This document shows positions 27,490 to 36,210 of a DNA stretch of 64,000 nucleotides, piece by piece. The translations under genes and the position numbers were made by a program. The stretch lies in assembly GCF_012276985.1 (NCBI RefSeq), contig NZ_JAAXMM010000004.1:248001-312000 (forward strand), written 5' to 3'. Origin of the DNA: Agrobacterium sp. a22-2. Its GTDB lineage: Bacteria > Pseudomonadota > Alphaproteobacteria > Rhizobiales > Rhizobiaceae. The notes under the pieces were generated by a model. The model ran no database searches, was not told the origin of the DNA, and was given only the letters and a program-made list of their open reading frames with translations. Every line of letters begins with the position of its first letter. Position 1 is the stretch's first letter.

Positions 27490-29234
27490 AGGGTAGCTGC
27501 CTCCCCCCATTTCGGGCTCCAGCGAAACACGATGTTGGAATCGAGGCCGGTCATGGAAAAGCGGTGCAGGCTGTTGATGCTCGAATAGGATTTCAGGAAA
27601 CGATCGAGAATGGTGCCGAACAGATACATCTCGCCTTCGCCGCCCATCATGCCTTCCGATACCGACAGGGCGAGTTCGAAGCTGCGCACCGGCCGGCCGC
27701 GGCTGATCACATCGACGCCGCGGCGCTCGAAACCCTTGAAGCTCTGCAGCAGCATGTCCCTCTGCAGGCCGGCCTGACGATCGGTGCGGGCGCGGAAATC
27801 ATAGGCGCCGACTACGGTGCGCAGCGCTTCCACATCGATCATCGAGGCGAAGTTGCGGGCGAGATTGGCAATCAGCGTCCAGAGGATGTCTTCCTCCAGC
27901 GGGGGCGGAACCTCGCTGAGCACGGGCGTGATATTGGAGAATTCCAGCTTGGCCGGGGTCGAGGAAGTCGGCTGATTGACCGCGCCGACGCCAAGGCGAG
28001 CGGCAAGCGCGCCGTTGGAGCAGATCAGCCGCATCGACACCGTCTCGGTTTCCGGAAGGCCGATCTTGCCCAGGCGCGTCACGAAGGACAGATAGTGGTC
28101 TATGCCGTTGCCAAGAATGGCGGGCCGAACCTGGGTCCGGTAATAGAGCCTGGGTGTGCCTTCCTGAGCGATGTCGTGGCGAAAGCTCTCGAAGGGCTCG
28201 TATTCGATGCGCCGGCCGGTGCCCTGGACCCATCCGGCCACGGATTCGATGGCGTGAATGGAAAACTGGCTGGAATCGCCGACCGGGCGGACAGGATATT
28301 CGGACCGCTCATGGGAGACGGTCAGCGCCGTGCCTTCTGTCTCGAACAGGTTGATGGCGGGCGTCGTGTTCAAGGCGAACAGATCGGGTCCGAGCCGGGT
28401 CGATTCCGGAAAGGGCTGGTTCATGTCAAAGGCCAGCGTGAAGCTCTCGGCCCGGCTGTCGGCAAAGGCGTCGAGCCCGCTGAGCTTCAGGAACATGAAC
28501 TTTTCCGGGCAGGCGAAATATTCCTGCATGATACGGAAGCCGTCGAACGAACCTTCCGGATAGGGCAGGGTGGCCTCTTGCGCACTGAACCCCATCGGCT
28601 CGATGCGCAGATCCGCCGTGACAGGACTGCCGCCGGCCGCCGTGAACTGCACCGAACGCACCCGCTCCATGAAGAAGAGGTAGAGCTGGCGGGCGGTTAC
28701 CGTGTCCTTGGCGCTGTTGAAGAACAGCACCAGAGGTGCCGCGGACAAGGCCTGCAGCCCTGAGCCGCCGGTGCCGCGAAACGTCAGCGTGATGCGGCTG
28801 CTGTTCTTGCGGTTGTCGAGTTCGGCGGCGGTGATTTCAAGCGGCAGCACGGTCAGGTCGAAACTGGTTGTGAAGGACACGGTCTCGCCGTCGACGGCGC
28901 GCGACTGTACCCGCGTTCCGCGCGGTACCTCGATCGATGTGCCGCTCGCCCCTTCGGCAAAGGCGAAGCGCACCATGGTGATCGGCGCAACCGGCCTTAA
29001 ATAATGAGGCCAGACCAGTTGCAGCAGGCTCAGCGCCAGCTCCGGCATTTCGGCGTCGAGGCGCTGGCGCAGCCGGCCGACCAGGAAGGCCATGCCTTCC
29101 AGAAGGCGTTCGACATCGGGGTCTGAGGCTTCCTTGCCGAGATAACGCGCCAGACGCGGATTGGCGCGCGCAAACAGGCTGCCCATTTCGCGCAGGTAAG
29201 AAAGCTCGTCCCGGTAGTAATTGTTGACTGCCAT
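27486..29234 (-). CDS. tssF: T6SS baseplate protein TssF
   Basis: 582 aa, normal for the family. The N-terminus MAVNNYYRDELSYLREMG and the segments FARANPRLARYLG and DPDVERLLEGMAFL are classic TssF. It is the largest wedge protein of the baseplate and contacts TssG, TssE and TssK in the cytoplasm. It lies 15 bp after tssE and is coupled to tssG by a 4-nt overlap. Confidence 0.95.
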   Translation of the reverse strand: MAVNNYYRDELSYLREMGSLFARANPRLARYLGKEASDPDVERLLEGMAFLVGRLRQRLDAEMPELALSLLQLVWPHYLRPVAPITMVRFAFAEGASGTSIEVPRGTRVQSRAVDGETVSFTTSFDLTVLPLEITAAELDNRKNSSRITLTFRGTGGSGLQALSAAPLVLFFNSAKDTVTARQLYLFFMERVRSVQFTAAGGSPVTADLRIEPMGFSAQEATLPYPEGSFDGFRIMQEYFACPEKFMFLKLSGLDAFADSRAESFTLAFDMNQPFPESTRLGPDLFALNTTPAINLFETEGTALTVSHERSEYPVRPVGDSSQFSIHAIESVAGWVQGTGRRIEYEPFESFRHDIAQEGTPRLYYRTQVRPAILGNGIDHYLSFVTRLGKIGLPETETVSMRLICSNGALAARLGVGAVNQPTSSTPAKLEFSNITPVLSEVPPPLEEDILWTLIANLARNFASMIDVEALRTVVGAYDFRARTDRQAGLQRDMLLQSFKGFERRGVDVISRGRPVRSFELALSVSEGMMGGEGEMYLFGTILDRFLKSYSSINSLHRFSMTGLDSNIVFRWSPKWGEAATL

Positions 29235-29249
29235 CAGCCCAATCCCCGG

Positions 29250-29660
29250 CTATCCGCTGAACCGCATGCGGCCGTCGCTGTTCAACACGGAATCGAAGGA
29301 GACCCGTATCGTCCTGTCATCGTGGGCCAGTTCACCGCTAACATGAAAGATGAACTCCAGCGGCCGGGTCTTGTCCTCGACGGGCTGCACAGACACGTTG
29401 CGCAGCCGCGGCTCGAAGGCCCGCATCTGGCGCTCGACGTCGCGGGCAATCGACAGGAACGAACTGCGATAGTCGGCCGTGGCGTTGAAATCCGAGAGGC
29501 CGAAATCGGGACGCGTCTCGCAGCAGCCCTTGCGACTGTTGAGGATCAGCTGAAGGTTGGCGAGAATGCTGTCGAGAATGGCCGAGTCATCGGTAAAATC
29601 GGCACGTTCCGCTCCGGCGCCGTCCCGCTCCAGCCGTTGCAGAAGGCTTACTGATACCAT
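29250..29660 (-). CDS. tssE: T6SS baseplate protein TssE (gp25-like)
   Basis: 136 aa. The gp25 fold is seen in AILDSILANLQLILNSRKG, the CETRPDFGLSDFN motif and the C-terminal beta stretch ending VNSDGRMRF-like. TssE joins the wedge to the first ring of the TssBC sheath and is needed for sheath polymerisation. The ATG at 29660 has a G-rich ribosome site. It is 84 bp after tssC and 15 bp before tssF. Confidence 0.92.
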   Translation of the reverse strand: MVSVSLLQRLERDGAGAERADFTDDSAILDSILANLQLILNSRKGCCETRPDFGLSDFNATADYRSSFLSIARDVERQMRAFEPRLRNVSVQPVEDKTRPLEFIFHVSGELAHDDRTIRVSFDSVLNSDGRMRFSG

Positions 29661-29744
29661 GTCCCGTCCCCACTCATGAAAGCCTTTGGCCGGGCATCGG
29701 CTGCCCGGCCATGTGCCGTATCGTCAAGACCCTGCCGACTCGCT

Positions 29745-31226
29745 TCAGGCCTTGTCGAGCTTGCCTTTGAGCGAAAGCGTGAAATCCGCGCCCATATATT
29801 TGAAGTGCGGCTGCACGGCCATGCTGACGCTGTACCAGCCTGGTTCGCCTTCGACATCGGCCACGACGATCTGAGCCTTGCGCAGGGGGCGGCGGGAGCG
29901 GACCTCGGCGGAAGGGTTCTCCTGGTCCGACACATATTGACGGATCCAGTTGTTGAGTTCCGTTTCCAGTTCGCCGCGGTTCTTCCAACTGCCGATATTC
30001 TCGCGCTGCAGCACCTTGATGTAGTGGGCCAGGCGGTTGACGATCATCATATAGGGAAGCTGGGTGCCGAGCTTGTAGTTCAGCTCGTTGGCTTTGCCTT
30101 CGGTGGTATTGCCGAAGGATTTCGGCTTCTGCACGGAATTGGCCGAGAAGAAGGCCGCGTTGTCGCTGCCCTTGCGCATGGTGAGCGCAATGAAGCCCTG
30201 TTCGGCCAGTTCGTATTCCTTGCGGTCGGAGATCAGCACCTCGGTCGGGATCTTGCTCTGCAGCTGGCCCATGGCCTCGAAGCTGTGCATCGGCAGGTCC
30301 TCAACGGCGCCGCCCGATTGCGGGCCGATGATGTTCGGGCACCAGCGGAACTTGGCAAAGCTGTCGGTAAGGCGCGAGGCGAGCGCGATCGAGGCATTGC
30401 CCCAGAGGTAGTTGTCCGTCTGGCCGGCCGAACGTTCCTCGTAGTTGAAGGCCTTGACCGGAACGGTTTCGGGGCCATAGGGCGTGCGCAGCATGAAGCG
30501 GGGCATGGCGAGCGCGAAATAGCGCGAGTCTTCGGTGGATCGGAAGGCGTTCCACTTGGCGTATTTCGGGCCTTCGAAGATCGATTCCATGTCCTTCAGG
30601 TTCGGGATTTCCTCGAACGTGTCGACGCCGAACATGGCAGGCGAGGCGCCGGCAATGATCGGCGCATGGGCCATGGCGCCGACGCTTGCGCAATACTGCG
30701 CGAGCTTCACGTCGGATGCTCCGGGGCCGAAGGCGTAGTTGCAGACCACGGCGCCGACCGGCTGGCCGCCGAACTGGCCGTATTCCGCGGTATAGATATG
30801 CTTGTAGAGGCCGGATTTGGCCACTTCCGGGCTGTCCTCGAAATCCATGAGCAACTCGTCCTTGGAGACGTTCATGATTTCGATCTTGATGTTCTGGCGG
30901 AAATCGGTGCGGTCGACGGCAAATTTCAGGCCGCGCCAGGCCGATTCCAGGGTCTTGAACTGTTCGTTGTGCAGCACTTCGTCGACCTGGGCCGACAGCT
31001 TGCGGTCGATCTCGGCGATCATCTGGTCGATCGCGGCGCTGTTGACGGCGCTGTCGGAGCGCGTCGGCTTCAGCAGTTCGGCGATGAAGGCACTGACGCC
31101 CTTGCGGGCCACATCGTAGCCGTCATCGCTCGGCACAAGCCGGGTTTCCTGCAAGATCTGGTCGAGCAGCGAGCTTTCGGCATGTTCGACGGTGACCTGT
31201 TGCTGGGCGGATTCTCTCTCAGCCAT
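29745..31226 (-). CDS. tssC: T6SS contractile sheath large subunit TssC
   Basis: 493 aa. The TssC core is complete: LDQILQETRLVP-type N-terminus, LESAWRGLKFAVDRTDFRQNIKIEI, FGGQPVGAVVCNYAFGPG, and the C-terminal TLSLKGKLDK strand. With TssB it builds the contractile sheath around the Hcp tube; ClpV disassembles it after firing. AAGGGAAGG precedes the ATG. A 99-bp gap with a hairpin separates it from tssB. Only one tssC is present in the window. Confidence 0.96.
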   Translation of the reverse strand: MAERESAQQQVTVEHAESSLLDQILQETRLVPSDDGYDVARKGVSAFIAELLKPTRSDSAVNSAAIDQMIAEIDRKLSAQVDEVLHNEQFKTLESAWRGLKFAVDRTDFRQNIKIEIMNVSKDELLMDFEDSPEVAKSGLYKHIYTAEYGQFGGQPVGAVVCNYAFGPGASDVKLAQYCASVGAMAHAPIIAGASPAMFGVDTFEEIPNLKDMESIFEGPKYAKWNAFRSTEDSRYFALAMPRFMLRTPYGPETVPVKAFNYEERSAGQTDNYLWGNASIALASRLTDSFAKFRWCPNIIGPQSGGAVEDLPMHSFEAMGQLQSKIPTEVLISDRKEYELAEQGFIALTMRKGSDNAAFFSANSVQKPKSFGNTTEGKANELNYKLGTQLPYMMIVNRLAHYIKVLQRENIGSWKNRGELETELNNWIRQYVSDQENPSAEVRSRRPLRKAQIVVADVEGEPGWYSVSMAVQPHFKYMGADFTLSLKGKLDKA

Positions 31227-31277
31227 AAATGAGCCTTCCCTTGAAAACTGGCATAATCCATATTGAATTGCACAATT

Positions 31278-31311
31278 GCCTGCCGAGCCTGCACAGCAGC
31301 CTTCGGCAGGC
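31278..31311 (-). other. Hairpin between tssB and tssC
   Basis: A perfect 9-bp stem (GCCTGCCGA with TCGGCAGGC) encloses a 16-nt loop, placed 15 nt after the tssB stop in the direction of transcription. There is no T-tract. It could act as an RNA 3'-end stabiliser that sets the tssB/tssC message ratio. Its function is inferred only from its position. Confidence 0.45.
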
Positions 31312-31325
31312 AGCCAGAGCAGGCC

Positions 31326-31832
31326 TTATTTCGTGTCGGACGATCCGGCAGCGGCAGACAGTTCTGCCAGCAGTCTCTCGCGAGCTTCGTCATCGCCGAG
31401 CACACCCTGAATCGCCTTGCGGAAGGCCGGCATGTTGCCGAGCGGCCCCTTGAGGGCGACGAGCGCTTCACGCAGTTCGAGGAGCTTGTTGAGCTCCGAG
31501 GACTGGCGAACGATCGCCTCGGGCGTGAAATCATCCAGGCTGTTGAATTTCAGCGACAATGTCATGTCGCCGGCATCGGCCTCTTCCGAGAGCTTGTTCT
31601 CGACGGCGATGTCGAGGGACAGATCGTGGCCCTTCATCACGTCGTTGAAGTTCTCTTTGTTGACGTTGATCAGCTCGCGGTCCTCGACCGGCGTATCGTC
31701 GCCCTTCAAAGTGTAGTCGCCGAGGAAAACCATCTTCAGAGGAAGTTCGACTTCCTCCTTGGCGTCTCCGGTGGCGGGCTTATAGCGGATGTTGACGCGT
31801 TCCTTGGGCGCCACAGACGATTCTTTTGTCAC
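31326..31832 (-). CDS. tssB: T6SS contractile sheath small subunit TssB
   Basis: 168 aa. The TssB landmarks are ERVNIRYKPATGDAKEEVELPLKMVFLGDY, then VNKENFNDVMKGHDL and LSLKFNSLDDFTPEAIV. It intertwines with TssC to form the sheath. The start is GTG at 31832 with GGGGGAAAC upstream. The 176-bp gap before it, toward tssA, is A/T-rich and may hold its own promoter; I found no sigma-54 site there. Confidence 0.95.
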   Translation of the reverse strand: MTKESSVAPKERVNIRYKPATGDAKEEVELPLKMVFLGDYTLKGDDTPVEDRELINVNKENFNDVMKGHDLSLDIAVENKLSEEADAGDMTLSLKFNSLDDFTPEAIVRQSSELNKLLELREALVALKGPLGNMPAFRKAIQGVLGDDEARERLLAELSAAAGSSDTK

Positions 31833-32008
31833 GGTTCAGTTTCCCCCGTTGAAATACTCAGTGCAAACTATGCTTACTAATTTCCCTAGGCGGCCCAGAA
31901 TGTCGTCAGGAAAAAATACACCTGTGATGACCCCACGCGAAGCGAACCCAGTCCCATCTTGGAGTGTGTTTGTATAAGAAATATTACGCTATGCCATGAA
32001 GTCTGGGT

Positions 32009-33724
32009 TCAAGCGGTCTGAGGCGACGTTAATCGTGCGGCCTGAACAATATCGAGCTCGCTGAGTGTCTCAGCAATTCTCGATTTACGCAACTGGATCT
32101 CGCGTTCATCAACAATGCGGATTGCGTTTTTATGGGTATAACAGCGCCATGAAAGGCCAGCCAGAGCGACGGCCAGAGCGGGGTCCCAACTCTTCAGCGA
32201 TTGCGCCGCGACGGTTTGCTCCAGGCTTTGCAAAAGCGGCACGAGCGGCTGCAGAAGCTCGAATCGCAGGCAATATTCGCCGATTTCGAGCTTGGCGCGA
32301 AAGTTCTCGCGTCCGCCATGGCAGGTTTCGGCATAGTCCGACAGCAATTTCAGACCGGAGATCACCTGGCCTTGCTGACCCTGGCCTGCCGCCGCGGCCT
32401 TGATCTTGTCTAGAGCCGAGCCGCCACTGTCCGCAGCACCGCCGCTGCCGGCTGCGACTTCACTGCCGATCCAGGCCTGGGTCTCCGGGTCGGCAAAGGG
32501 CATTCCGTCGCTGAATGTCAATTGCACCACCGATGGCACGCGTTTGAGAAAGGCCCAGAGTTGGCCGATCAGCACGAGCCTTGCCGCGTCGTATTCAGGG
32601 CCGAGCGCCTGCATGGCGCGGGCCACCATCAGCTGCGCATCGAGCCAGAAGGGCGAGGACATGAAGGCGCCTTCGGCGGAGAGGAGAATGCCTTGCGCGT
32701 TTGCCGCCGCTTTCAGGGCCTGCAGTTCGGCCAGCTTGGTTTTCTGGGGCGGAGGGAGAAGGGTGCGTCCCGCCTTGTCGGGCGGGGCCATGCCGACCGG
32801 ACCCCAAGCCGCCAGGCGAGCGGCCAGATAGGTTCGCGGATCCGCAGGTGCTTCCTGACGCACGGCGCCGGCCATCCGGGCTGCCGCATTGAACAGTGAT
32901 TGGAAAGCCTTATCCGCGCCTTCGTTGACAGGAAGATCAGCAATGACCTGGGCTGCTGAGGGCGTCGGCGGGGCTGTCGGGGCAGATGCAGCGGCCGATC
33001 TTTCCGGCTGGTGGGGCTCCGGTGTCGGCGTGTTTGGAGCGAGCGGCGCGGCGTTTGGCTGGGCGACCGGCGGCTCCGGGGCGGGCGGTGGCGCTGCGGC
33101 GGCCTCAGCGGCCTTGGCCTCGGCCGCTGCAACAGCTTCCAGGTCGGCCCTCGCCTCGCGGGCATAGGGTCGCAGTGCCCTGACCAACGGTCCGATGGCG
33201 GGCGGGTATTTCTGCATGCGCTCGGACAGGAACTGGTCGACATCGACGAGCCGGTCATGGGCAACCAGGGCATAGAGCTTGGCCTCGTTGGAGGCTGGCG
33301 GCGCGCCTTCTATGACGGCGGCCAGCTTTTCGGCCAGCCAGTCGAGGCTTCCGGCCCGGGCCCGCTCGCGGTTGAGGCCCGGGAACAGTCCTTCCCAATG
33401 CTGCGTCACCACGCCGTTCAGAATGGAAATGCCGACCGCCATTCCCTTATAGCCTTCCTCGCGGTGAAGGCCGAATACGAGGCGGGAGGCGAGCACCAGA
33501 TCCTTCGAGCGGCTGGCCAGGATATCTAGCGTGCGGCTGTTGAAGAGCTTCCAGTCGACGGCTGCAGGCCCGGCAGTCTCCATTTTGCGGAACTCGGTTT
33601 CCAGGAGATCGAATTCCGGTTCGTCGCGCATGTCCTTGCCGGCAGGCGCATCGCCACTGGCCGGATTCCGGCCGATGTCGGTGCGCGGATCTTTCAGCAG
33701 GGCGTCAACATCAATTTCCGGCAT
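32009..33724 (-). CDS. tssA: T6SS cap protein TssA (ImpA N-terminal domain)
   Basis: 571 aa from ATG 33724 (MPEIDVDALLKDPRTDIG), chosen because GAGGA lies 11 nt upstream; an ATG at 33778 would add 18 residues. The N-terminal ImpA domain (about 1-140) includes DWKLFNSRTLDILASRSKDLVLASRL and GFPGLN-like turns; a Pro/Ala-rich linker (about 215-275) leads to a C-terminal helical domain. TssA primes the baseplate and caps the distal end of the growing sheath. It is the first gene of the structural operon, divergent from the STAS gene. Confidence 0.92.
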   Translation of the reverse strand: MPEIDVDALLKDPRTDIGRNPASGDAPAGKDMRDEPEFDLLETEFRKMETAGPAAVDWKLFNSRTLDILASRSKDLVLASRLVFGLHREEGYKGMAVGISILNGVVTQHWEGLFPGLNRERARAGSLDWLAEKLAAVIEGAPPASNEAKLYALVAHDRLVDVDQFLSERMQKYPPAIGPLVRALRPYAREARADLEAVAAAEAKAAEAAAAPPPAPEPPVAQPNAAPLAPNTPTPEPHQPERSAAASAPTAPPTPSAAQVIADLPVNEGADKAFQSLFNAAARMAGAVRQEAPADPRTYLAARLAAWGPVGMAPPDKAGRTLLPPPQKTKLAELQALKAAANAQGILLSAEGAFMSSPFWLDAQLMVARAMQALGPEYDAARLVLIGQLWAFLKRVPSVVQLTFSDGMPFADPETQAWIGSEVAAGSGGAADSGGSALDKIKAAAAGQGQQGQVISGLKLLSDYAETCHGGRENFRAKLEIGEYCLRFELLQPLVPLLQSLEQTVAAQSLKSWDPALAVALAGLSWRCYTHKNAIRIVDEREIQLRKSRIAETLSELDIVQAARLTSPQTA

Positions 33725-34086
33725 CAGCTGCTGTTCCTCGAAGGTGCGGCGGAACCTGTCCGGCCGTGGATAGGACATTCTTTAGCGCGTGCCATGCTCG
33801 GCCGATCGGCGACAGCAAGGCTTAACGCCGGATCAAAAGCGTACGAACAGATCCGCGCGGTGACAAGATGGGGTTGCCGTCGGGTGCTGCCTCTTTATGC
33901 GGATATTCCGACGGTCCAGCCGCAAATGTTCAGACTTGCCGGGTGGCCAGTCGCTCCGCCCATTCCCCCGGCGACTTTCCACCAATTTAAGCGTTTGCGG
34001 CCTGATCGAACCAGCGTCATAGTCGTGTAAATTGTAACTTCTATGAACCTGTAGAGTTGCTGCGATGGCGAGAGGCATTTTCGTGA
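33725..34086. promoter_or_regulatory. Divergent promoter region between tssA and the STAS gene
   Basis: A 362-bp region from which the T6SS structural operon (minus) and the partner-switch operon (plus) are transcribed outward. The sequence around 33788-33794 reads CGTGCCA, the -24 half of a sigma-54 promoter on the minus strand, but the -12 half is absent. I found no convincing -35/-10 pair or operator by eye. The stretch near 34021-34070 is the most A/T-rich part and is the most likely promoter for the plus-strand operon. Confidence 0.45.
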
Positions 34087-34431
34087 ATGATTGACATCAC
34101 CGACAAGACAGAAATGGGCGCGGCCGTGGTTTGTCCCAAGGGCAAGATCGACACCTTGACGGCCAAGGTGTTCGAGGCGCATCTGAAGACCCATATCGAC
34201 AGCGGCAAGGGGCCGCTGCTCGTCGATATGAGCGGCGTCGATTATGTCAGCAGCTTCGGCTTGCGCTCCCTGCTGATCGCGGCAAAGCTCTTGGCGCCGG
34301 CCGGTCGCAAATATATCCTGTTCGGTCTGAGCCCCCAGGTTTACGACGTGCTGCGCGTATCCGGCTTTCTGAAGATCATTCCGGTCGTACCCAGCCTTGC
34401 GGATGCGCTTGCGCTTCTCGAGGCCAACTGA
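34087..34431 (+). CDS. STAS-domain anti-sigma factor antagonist (RsbV/SpoIIAA type)
   Basis: 114 aa, a single STAS domain. It has the hallmark phospho-acceptor motif in DMSGVDYVSSFGLRSLLIAAK, where the Ser before FGLR is the residue an RsbW-type kinase would phosphorylate. When unphosphorylated, such proteins bind and sequester the kinase. The gene for an RsbW-like ATPase follows after 19 bp. Phosphorylation state, and therefore output, should be reset by a SpoIIE/RsbU phosphatase, and the only one in the window is at 60240-61928, beyond the T6SS spike genes. Confidence 0.9.
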   Translation: MIDITDKTEMGAAVVCPKGKIDTLTAKVFEAHLKTHIDSGKGPLLVDMSGVDYVSSFGLRSLLIAAKLLAPAGRKYILFGLSPQVYDVLRVSGFLKIIPVVPSLADALALLEAN

Positions 34432-34450
34432 GGGAGAGCGGTTAGCGACG

Positions 34451-34879
34451 ATGACGGGCTCCTCCTGCACAGTCTCCGTAGACAACAGCCTGGACGAACT
34501 TGAGCGCATCTATGCGGCATTCGAGGCCTTCATCGAGCGATGCGGACTGACGGCGGCGGCGCGCCATGCGCTCCTGCTGGTGACGGAGGAATTGTTCGCC
34601 AATTCAGTGCGCTACGGCTATGACGAGGGGGCCCGCGATACGATCAGCCTGACGGTCGGCTTGCACCAGGGCGATATTTCCCTGACGATTCGCGATCGGG
34701 CCCGACCATTCGACGTATCGAAGCCGCCGAGAGCTCCGGACCAGAACGAGAGCCTCGAGGACATGGATATCGGCGGCCTCGGTCTGTTTCTGGTGCATGA
34801 ATTCGCACAATCGATTACCTATGATCGCGACGGAACAACCAATGTCACGGAATTGGTGCTAAAGGAACCGGCGGCCTGA
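34451..34879 (+). CDS. ATP-binding anti-sigma-type kinase (RsbW/SpoIIAB-like, HATPase_c_2)
   Basis: 142 aa. The GHKL ATPase boxes are present: N-box VTEELFANSVRYGYDEG, G1 IRDRARPFDVSKP and G2 DIGGLGLFLVHEF, ending in NVTELVLKE. RsbW-type proteins phosphorylate their STAS antagonist and otherwise bind a target, usually a sigma factor. I placed the start at ATG 34451 after GGGAGAG, which is a little farther upstream than ideal; the frame is open upstream, inside the STAS gene. No sigma factor is encoded in the window, so its free-state target is unknown. Confidence 0.88.
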   Translation: MTGSSCTVSVDNSLDELERIYAAFEAFIERCGLTAAARHALLLVTEELFANSVRYGYDEGARDTISLTVGLHQGDISLTIRDRARPFDVSKPPRAPDQNESLEDMDIGGLGLFLVHEFAQSITYDRDGTTNVTELVLKEPAA

Positions 34880-34936
34880 GCGAACCTCGCAAAGCAGCGA
34901 TGGTGCCAGGATAACAGGACGCGGGCGGGGGAACGC

Positions 34937-35362
34937 ATGGTGTCGGAAGACGAGCGACGGAAAGCGATGGGGAGCTTGGCGGCCACCTGCGAGGCGATTT
35001 CGCAGGGGCAGTTCGAGGACATGGATCAGTTGTTCGGCATTGTCGCCGATGAGACCCTTCCCGTCGATATCCGCGATCTGGCGGAAACCTTTGCCGGCAT
35101 GGTGGTACAGATCGAGGCCCGGGAATTCCATGCCAACCAGCTGATCGACGAATTGAAGGAGACCCAGCGCCAGCTGGAAACGGCTCAGCAGGCGTTGAGG
35201 AGTGAAAATACCGACCTGAAGCAGCGGCTGAAGCAACTGGACGTGACATTCGACGAACAGCAGGCCGAGCAGGAAATTCGCGAGATCGCCGACAGCGACT
35301 ATTTCCGCGATCTCCAGCAACGGGCCAAATCGTTGCGGTCGCGCTTCAAGGACAAAGGTTGA
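34937..35362 (+). CDS. Coiled-coil protein of unknown function in the partner-switch operon
   Basis: 141 aa, soluble, with no recognised catalytic domain. The first 60 residues look globular and helical (VSEDERRKAMGSLAATCEAIS, then IRDLAETFAGMVVQIEAREFHAN), and residues about 65-110 form a heptad-rich coiled coil (LIDELKETQRQLETAQQALRS). A strong GGGGGA site precedes the ATG. It sits between the RsbW-like gene and the MinD-like gene in one operon, so a role as adaptor between the two is an inference from context only. Confidence 0.75.
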   Translation: MVSEDERRKAMGSLAATCEAISQGQFEDMDQLFGIVADETLPVDIRDLAETFAGMVVQIEAREFHANQLIDELKETQRQLETAQQALRSENTDLKQRLKQLDVTFDEQQAEQEIREIADSDYFRDLQQRAKSLRSRFKDKG

Positions 35363-35426
35363 CCCCCACTTTCAGGCGCTGACGGCGCCTTTTCAGTTTC
35401 CATTTTCTCTCGGACGGCAGATCCTG

Positions 35427-36200
35427 ATGACCAAGATCATTTCGACCCATTCCTATCGCGGCGGCACCGGCAAATCGAACATCACCGCCAATCTTGCGGC
35501 CGGGCTTGCGCTGCGCGGTTACCGCGTCGCCGTCGTCGACACCGATATCCAGTCGCCGGGCATCCACACGCTGTTCAGGGTCGATCCGCATGCGGTTCGC
35601 TTCACTCTCAACGATTATCTCTGGGGCAAATGCGGCGTGTCGGAAGCGGCCCTCGACGTGACCTCGGGTGTGGTCGATGAAAACGGCGTCGAAGTCGTGC
35701 CCGAAGGCGGCAGGGTTTTTCTTATTCCTTCCAGCATCAAGACCGGCGAAATTGCCCGTATCCTGAAGGAAAAGTACGACGTCGAGGATTTGAACACCGG
35801 ATTTCACGATCTGTGCAGCGAGCTGGAGCTCGACTATCTGCTGATCGACACCCATCCCGGCGTCAACGAGGAGACGCTGCTGTCGATCGCGATTTCCGAC
35901 ACGCTGATGCTGCTGCTTCGGCCCGATATCCAAGACTACCAGGGCACGGCAGTGACGCTGGAACTGGCCCGCAAGCTCGAAGTGCCGCAGCTGTTGCTGG
36001 TGGTCAACAAGGCGCTCGACACCTTCGACTTCCGGGAATTGGCGCAGAGGGTGTTTTCCAGCTACCGCACGCCGGTGGCGGCCGTGCTGCCATTGTCGAC
36101 CGACCTGATCCGCATCGGCAGCACCGGCCTGGTGCGCACCCTTCACCCCGACCACCCGTTCTCGACGGGCATTGAAGCCATTCTCGACGTGATCGTGTGA
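35427..36200 (+). CDS. MinD/ParA-like ATPase with altered signature lysine
   Basis: 257 aa. The deviant Walker A reads SYRGGTGKSNITANLAAGLA (residues 8-27), with Arg replacing the signature Lys of the ParA/MinD class; the switch VVDTDIQSPGIHTLF and Walker B YLLIDTHPGVNEET are otherwise normal. No membrane-targeting C-terminal amphipathic helix is obvious. Relatives position complexes by cycling on surfaces or nucleoid. It is the last gene of the STAS-ATPase-coiled-coil operon and converges on the second kinase gene with 10 bp between stops. Its T6SS role is inferred from location only. Confidence 0.85.
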   Translation: MTKIISTHSYRGGTGKSNITANLAAGLALRGYRVAVVDTDIQSPGIHTLFRVDPHAVRFTLNDYLWGKCGVSEAALDVTSGVVDENGVEVVPEGGRVFLIPSSIKTGEIARILKEKYDVEDLNTGFHDLCSELELDYLLIDTHPGVNEETLLSIAISDTLMLLLRPDIQDYQGTAVTLELARKLEVPQLLLVVNKALDTFDFRELAQRVFSSYRTPVAAVLPLSTDLIRIGSTGLVRTLHPDHPFSTGIEAILDVIV

Positions 36201-36210
36201 TTGTCGGCGC

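Noticed and set aside
33779..33794. Sigma-54 promoter in front of tssA
   Set aside because: CGTGCCA gives a perfect -24 half on the minus strand, but the -12 half reads AAAGA instead of TTGCA.
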